Positions 21,178 through 23,596 of a DNA stretch of 23,596 bases are shown piece after piece. The stretch lies in NCBI GenBank assembly GCA_002298885.1, contig DBMK01000074.1:1-23596 (forward strand). The letters run 5' to 3'. The translations under genes were made by a program, and so were the position numbers. Source of the DNA: Anaerolineaceae bacterium UBA700. Lineage in GTDB: Bacteria > Chloroflexota > Anaerolineae > Anaerolineales > Anaerolineaceae. Positions within the stretch are counted from its first letter, which is position 1, and the number at the start of each line of letters is the position of its first letter. The notes beneath the pieces are model-generated. The model was not told the origin of the DNA. It did not search any database and saw only the letters and a program-made list of their open reading frames with translations.

Positions 21178-23550
21178 ATGACAATGACCAAGCGAGTGGC
21201 GCGGCTCAGGCAGTGCAGCCTGGATGCAAAGCCATCCATTTCCACCCAGCGGGCTGAGCTTCTGACCGGTTATTACGCCGACCAGACCGCTTTGCTCTCA
21301 ACGCCGGTTTTCCGCGCCCTGGCATTCAAACACCTGCTCGAAAACGAGGATATTTACTTTGGAGATGAGGAGCTGATCGTCGGCGAAAAAGGGACTGCGC
21401 CAAAGGCCTCGCCCACTTTCCCGGAGCTGTGCTGCCATACCCTGAACGACCTGGATATTCTTAATTCGCGCGAGAAGATCCCTTTCAGCGTCAGCCCGCA
21501 GGCGCGCCGGCTTTACGAAAGCCGGATCATCCCGTTCTGGCAGGGGCGCACGATGCGCGAGCTGATCTTCCAGGAAATGACCCAGGAGTGGAAGGACTGC
21601 TACGCCGCTGGTATTTTTACCGAATTCATGGAGCAGCGCGCCCCGGGGCACACCGTGCTGGACGACAAGATCTACAACAAGGGCATGCTGGATTTCATCC
21701 GAGACATCGACCAGCGGCTGGAAAGCCTCGATTTCCTCGGCGATCCGATGGCCTATCACCGCCAGGAAGAGCTGAAGGGGATGCGTATTTGCGCCGAGGC
21801 CATGATCGCTTACGCCGGGCGCTACGCCCGGAAGGCGCACGAATTGGCCGGGGTTGAAGCCGATCCTGCACGTAAAAGTGAATTGGAACGCATCGCCGGC
21901 GTCTGCGAGCATGTTCCTGCGCAGGCCCCGCGCAATTTCTGGGAGGCCATCCAGTACTACTGGTTCGTGCATCTGGGCGTCACCAAGGAGCTGAACACCT
22001 GGGATGCCTTCAGCCCGGGCCGGTTGGACCAACATCTTTACCCGTTTTATCGAGCCGAAGTCGACGCCGGCACGCTGACCCGCCCGCAGGCCGAAGAGCT
22101 GCTGCAGTGCCTGTGGGTCAAGTTCAACAACCAGCCGGCGCCCCCCAAGGTGGGCGTCACGGCGGCGGAGAGCGGCACCTACACCGACTTTGCCCAGATC
22201 AACCTGGGCGGGCTAAAGCCTGACGGCTCAGATGGAGTCAACGAGGTAACCTACCTGCTGCTGGATGTGGTCGAAGAAATGCGCCTGCTGCAGCCCAGCG
22301 CCTCGATCCAGGTGAGCAAGAAATGTCCGGACCAGTTCATCCGCCGCGCGGCCAGGATCATTCGCACCGGTTTCGGTCAGCCTTCAATCTTTAACACCGA
22401 TTCGATCATCCAGGAGATGGTCGGCAAGGGCAAGAGCCTGGTCGATGCCCGCAACGGCGGCACCAGCGGCTGCGTGGAAACGGGCGCCTTCGGCAAGGAG
22501 AATTACGCCCTGAGCGGCTACTTCAACCTGCCCAAAGTGCTGGAGATCACGCTGAACGACGGATTCGATCCTTACACCCAGAAACAAATCGGGCTGAAAA
22601 CGGGAGACCCGGTTGAATTTAAATCCTTTGAAGAGCTGTTCGAGGCGTATGAAAAACAGCTCAAGCACCTGATTGACATCAAGGTGCGCGGTAACCAGGT
22701 GATCGAGCGCCTGTACGCGCGCTACATGCCATCCCCGTTCCTGTCGCTATTGATCGACGACTGTATCCTGAAGGGCATGGATTATAACGAGGGCGGGGCG
22801 CGCTACAACACCACTTATATCCAGGGCGTGGGCATCGGTACGATCACAGACGCCTTTTCGGCCATCCGGCAGCACGTTTTCGTCGATAAGACGCTGAGCA
22901 TGGCTCAGCTCCTGGACCTTTTGAAGGATAATTTTGCGGGGCGCGAGCGCGAGCGCCTGCTATTGTTGAACAAGACCCCGCGTTATGGCAACGACGACGA
23001 GAGCGCCGATGCGCTGATGGTGTCGATTTTCACTCTCTTCCACGACACGGTGACCGGGCGCAAGAACACCCGGGGCGGCTACTATGCCATCGACATGCTG
23101 CCCACCACCTGCCACGTGTACTTCGGCTCGGTGATGGGCGCTTCGCCGGACGGTCGCTTTGCGGGTAGACCGGTCTCGGAAGGCATCAGCCCCGTGCAGG
23201 GGGCCGACCGTAAGGGTCCGACCGCCGTTTTGAAGAGCGCCGGCAAGATGGAACATTTAAAGACGGGCGGCACCCTCCTCAACCAGAAATTCACCCCGTC
23301 GCTGCTCAAGGATGATACCGGGCTGAACAACCTGGTGCAGTTGGTGCGCACCTATTTCAAGCTGGATGGGCACCACATCCAATTCAACGTGGTGGACGCG
23401 GCCACTCTGCATGCCGCCCAGCAACACCCCGAACAGCACCGCGACCTGATCGTGCGCGTGGCCGGATACAGCGATTATTTCTGCGACCTGTCCAAAGCGC
23501 TGCAGGACGAAATCATTGCCCGAACGGAACACGCATCGTTCGGGCAATAA
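21178..23550 (+). CDS. hypD: Glycyl radical enzyme, trans-4-hydroxy-L-proline dehydratase (HypD)-like
   Basis: 790 residues (HypD of C. difficile: 789 as I recall). HypD removes water from trans-4-hydroxy-L-proline to give pyrroline-5-carboxylate, which ProC then reduces to proline. The radical Gly is 763 in VRVAGYSDYF, the thiyl Cys is 432 in GGTSGCVETGAFGKE, with Glu434. Further residues I recall as HypD active-site positions match at a constant offset of two: Phe150, His158, Asp276, Ser332, Phe338. Long stretches also agree with HypD, for example FTEFMEQRAPGHTV, WVKFNNQPAPPKVG, RYNTTYIQGVGIGTITD and LPTTCHVYFG. It has GGAGGG six bases before the ATG and is coupled to the activase gene. No proC lies within the window. 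It is oxygen-sensitive and cytoplasmic. A different hydroxylated proline or related substrate cannot be fully excluded. Confidence 0.9.
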   Translation: MTMTKRVARLRQCSLDAKPSISTQRAELLTGYYADQTALLSTPVFRALAFKHLLENEDIYFGDEELIVGEKGTAPKASPTFPELCCHTLNDLDILNSREKIPFSVSPQARRLYESRIIPFWQGRTMRELIFQEMTQEWKDCYAAGIFTEFMEQRAPGHTVLDDKIYNKGMLDFIRDIDQRLESLDFLGDPMAYHRQEELKGMRICAEAMIAYAGRYARKAHELAGVEADPARKSELERIAGVCEHVPAQAPRNFWEAIQYYWFVHLGVTKELNTWDAFSPGRLDQHLYPFYRAEVDAGTLTRPQAEELLQCLWVKFNNQPAPPKVGVTAAESGTYTDFAQINLGGLKPDGSDGVNEVTYLLLDVVEEMRLLQPSASIQVSKKCPDQFIRRAARIIRTGFGQPSIFNTDSIIQEMVGKGKSLVDARNGGTSGCVETGAFGKENYALSGYFNLPKVLEITLNDGFDPYTQKQIGLKTGDPVEFKSFEELFEAYEKQLKHLIDIKVRGNQVIERLYARYMPSPFLSLLIDDCILKGMDYNEGGARYNTTYIQGVGIGTITDAFSAIRQHVFVDKTLSMAQLLDLLKDNFAGRERERLLLLNKTPRYGNDDESADALMVSIFTLFHDTVTGRKNTRGGYYAIDMLPTTCHVYFGSVMGASPDGRFAGRPVSEGISPVQGADRKGPTAVLKSAGKMEHLKTGGTLLNQKFTPSLLKDDTGLNNLVQLVRTYFKLDGHHIQFNVVDAATLHAAQQHPEQHRDLIVRVAGYSDYFCDLSKALQDEIIARTEHASFGQ

Positions 23551-23559
23551 TTCTTAATT

Positions 23560-23596
23560 ATGATGCAGCGGGCAGCTATGCTGCCCGCTGCATCAT
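23560..23596 (+). terminator. Terminator-like perfect hairpin at the window end
   Basis: A 16-base perfect stem, ATGATGCAGCGGGCAG/CTGCCCGCTGCATCAT, with a five-base loop begins ten bases after the stop of the glycyl radical enzyme gene. The window ends exactly at the stem's last base, so a T-run cannot be judged. Confidence 0.75.

Noticed and set aside
20271..23550. Pyruvate formate-lyase with its activase
   Set aside because: PFL has two adjacent active-site cysteines and its activase has no extra ferredoxin clusters. Here there is one thiyl Cys in GCVETG and the activase carries two additional 4Fe-4S motifs.

Overview
The window reads like a chromosomal piece of a GC-rich, facultatively anaerobic environmental bacterium, most likely a member of the Chloroflexota (class Anaerolineae). 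This is inferred from the gene mix (caa3 oxidase, LacD-type aldolase, Thr/Pro/Ala-linker lipoprotein protease, hydroxyproline-dehydratase-like glycyl radical enzyme) and from the palindromic intergenic repeats. There is no rRNA or other phylogenetic marker, so the assignment is tentative. No tRNA, rRNA, CRISPR array, insertion sequence or phage gene is visible.

Left part (1-3.1 kb, minus strand). The window cuts through an exported multicopper oxidase, of which only the first 356 residues are present. Upstream lies a single-domain, degenerate CheY-like receiver, then an AT-rich gene-free stretch that ends in a double palindrome. Next is a Gfo/Idh/MocA oxidoreductase of the glucose-fructose oxidoreductase / sugar dehydrogenase type. 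Facing away from it (3.3-7.4 kb, plus strand) is a tight three-gene set: MFS exporter-like permease, glucose-6-phosphate isomerase and a class I LacD-type ketose-bisphosphate aldolase, closed by a hairpin shared with the next gene.

Middle part (7.4-13.8 kb). On the minus strand are an HtrA-like lipoprotein serine protease with an unassigned C-terminal domain, a repeat-rich intergenic region, an RhlE-like DEAD-box helicase with a textbook terminator, and a large polytopic membrane protein of unknown function. Divergent from the last is a WecD-like GNAT acyltransferase.

Right part (13.8-23.6 kb). A compact minus-strand operon encodes an A1-type caa3 cytochrome c oxidase in the order subunit II with fused cytochrome c, subunit I, a divergent subunit III, a small membrane protein, a canonical subunit III and subunit IV. 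Upstream and divergent is a PAS-GGDEF protein whose cyclase site is broken but whose c-di-GMP inhibitory site is kept. A convergent lipoprotein with GIN/DUF2807-type repeats follows. The window ends with a glycyl radical activase and a glycyl radical enzyme that matches trans-4-hydroxy-L-proline dehydratase (HypD) at every active-site position I could align from memory.

Together the genes suggest an organism that respires oxygen with a caa3 oxidase yet also keeps an oxygen-sensitive radical enzyme for hydroxyproline. The most rewarding items are the HypD pair near the aerobic oxidase, the probable c-di-GMP receptor made from a dead GGDEF domain, the duplicated subunit III with a small unknown membrane protein between the copies, two promoters placed so close to start codons that the mRNAs may be leaderless, and three kinds of palindromic repeat in two intergenic regions.
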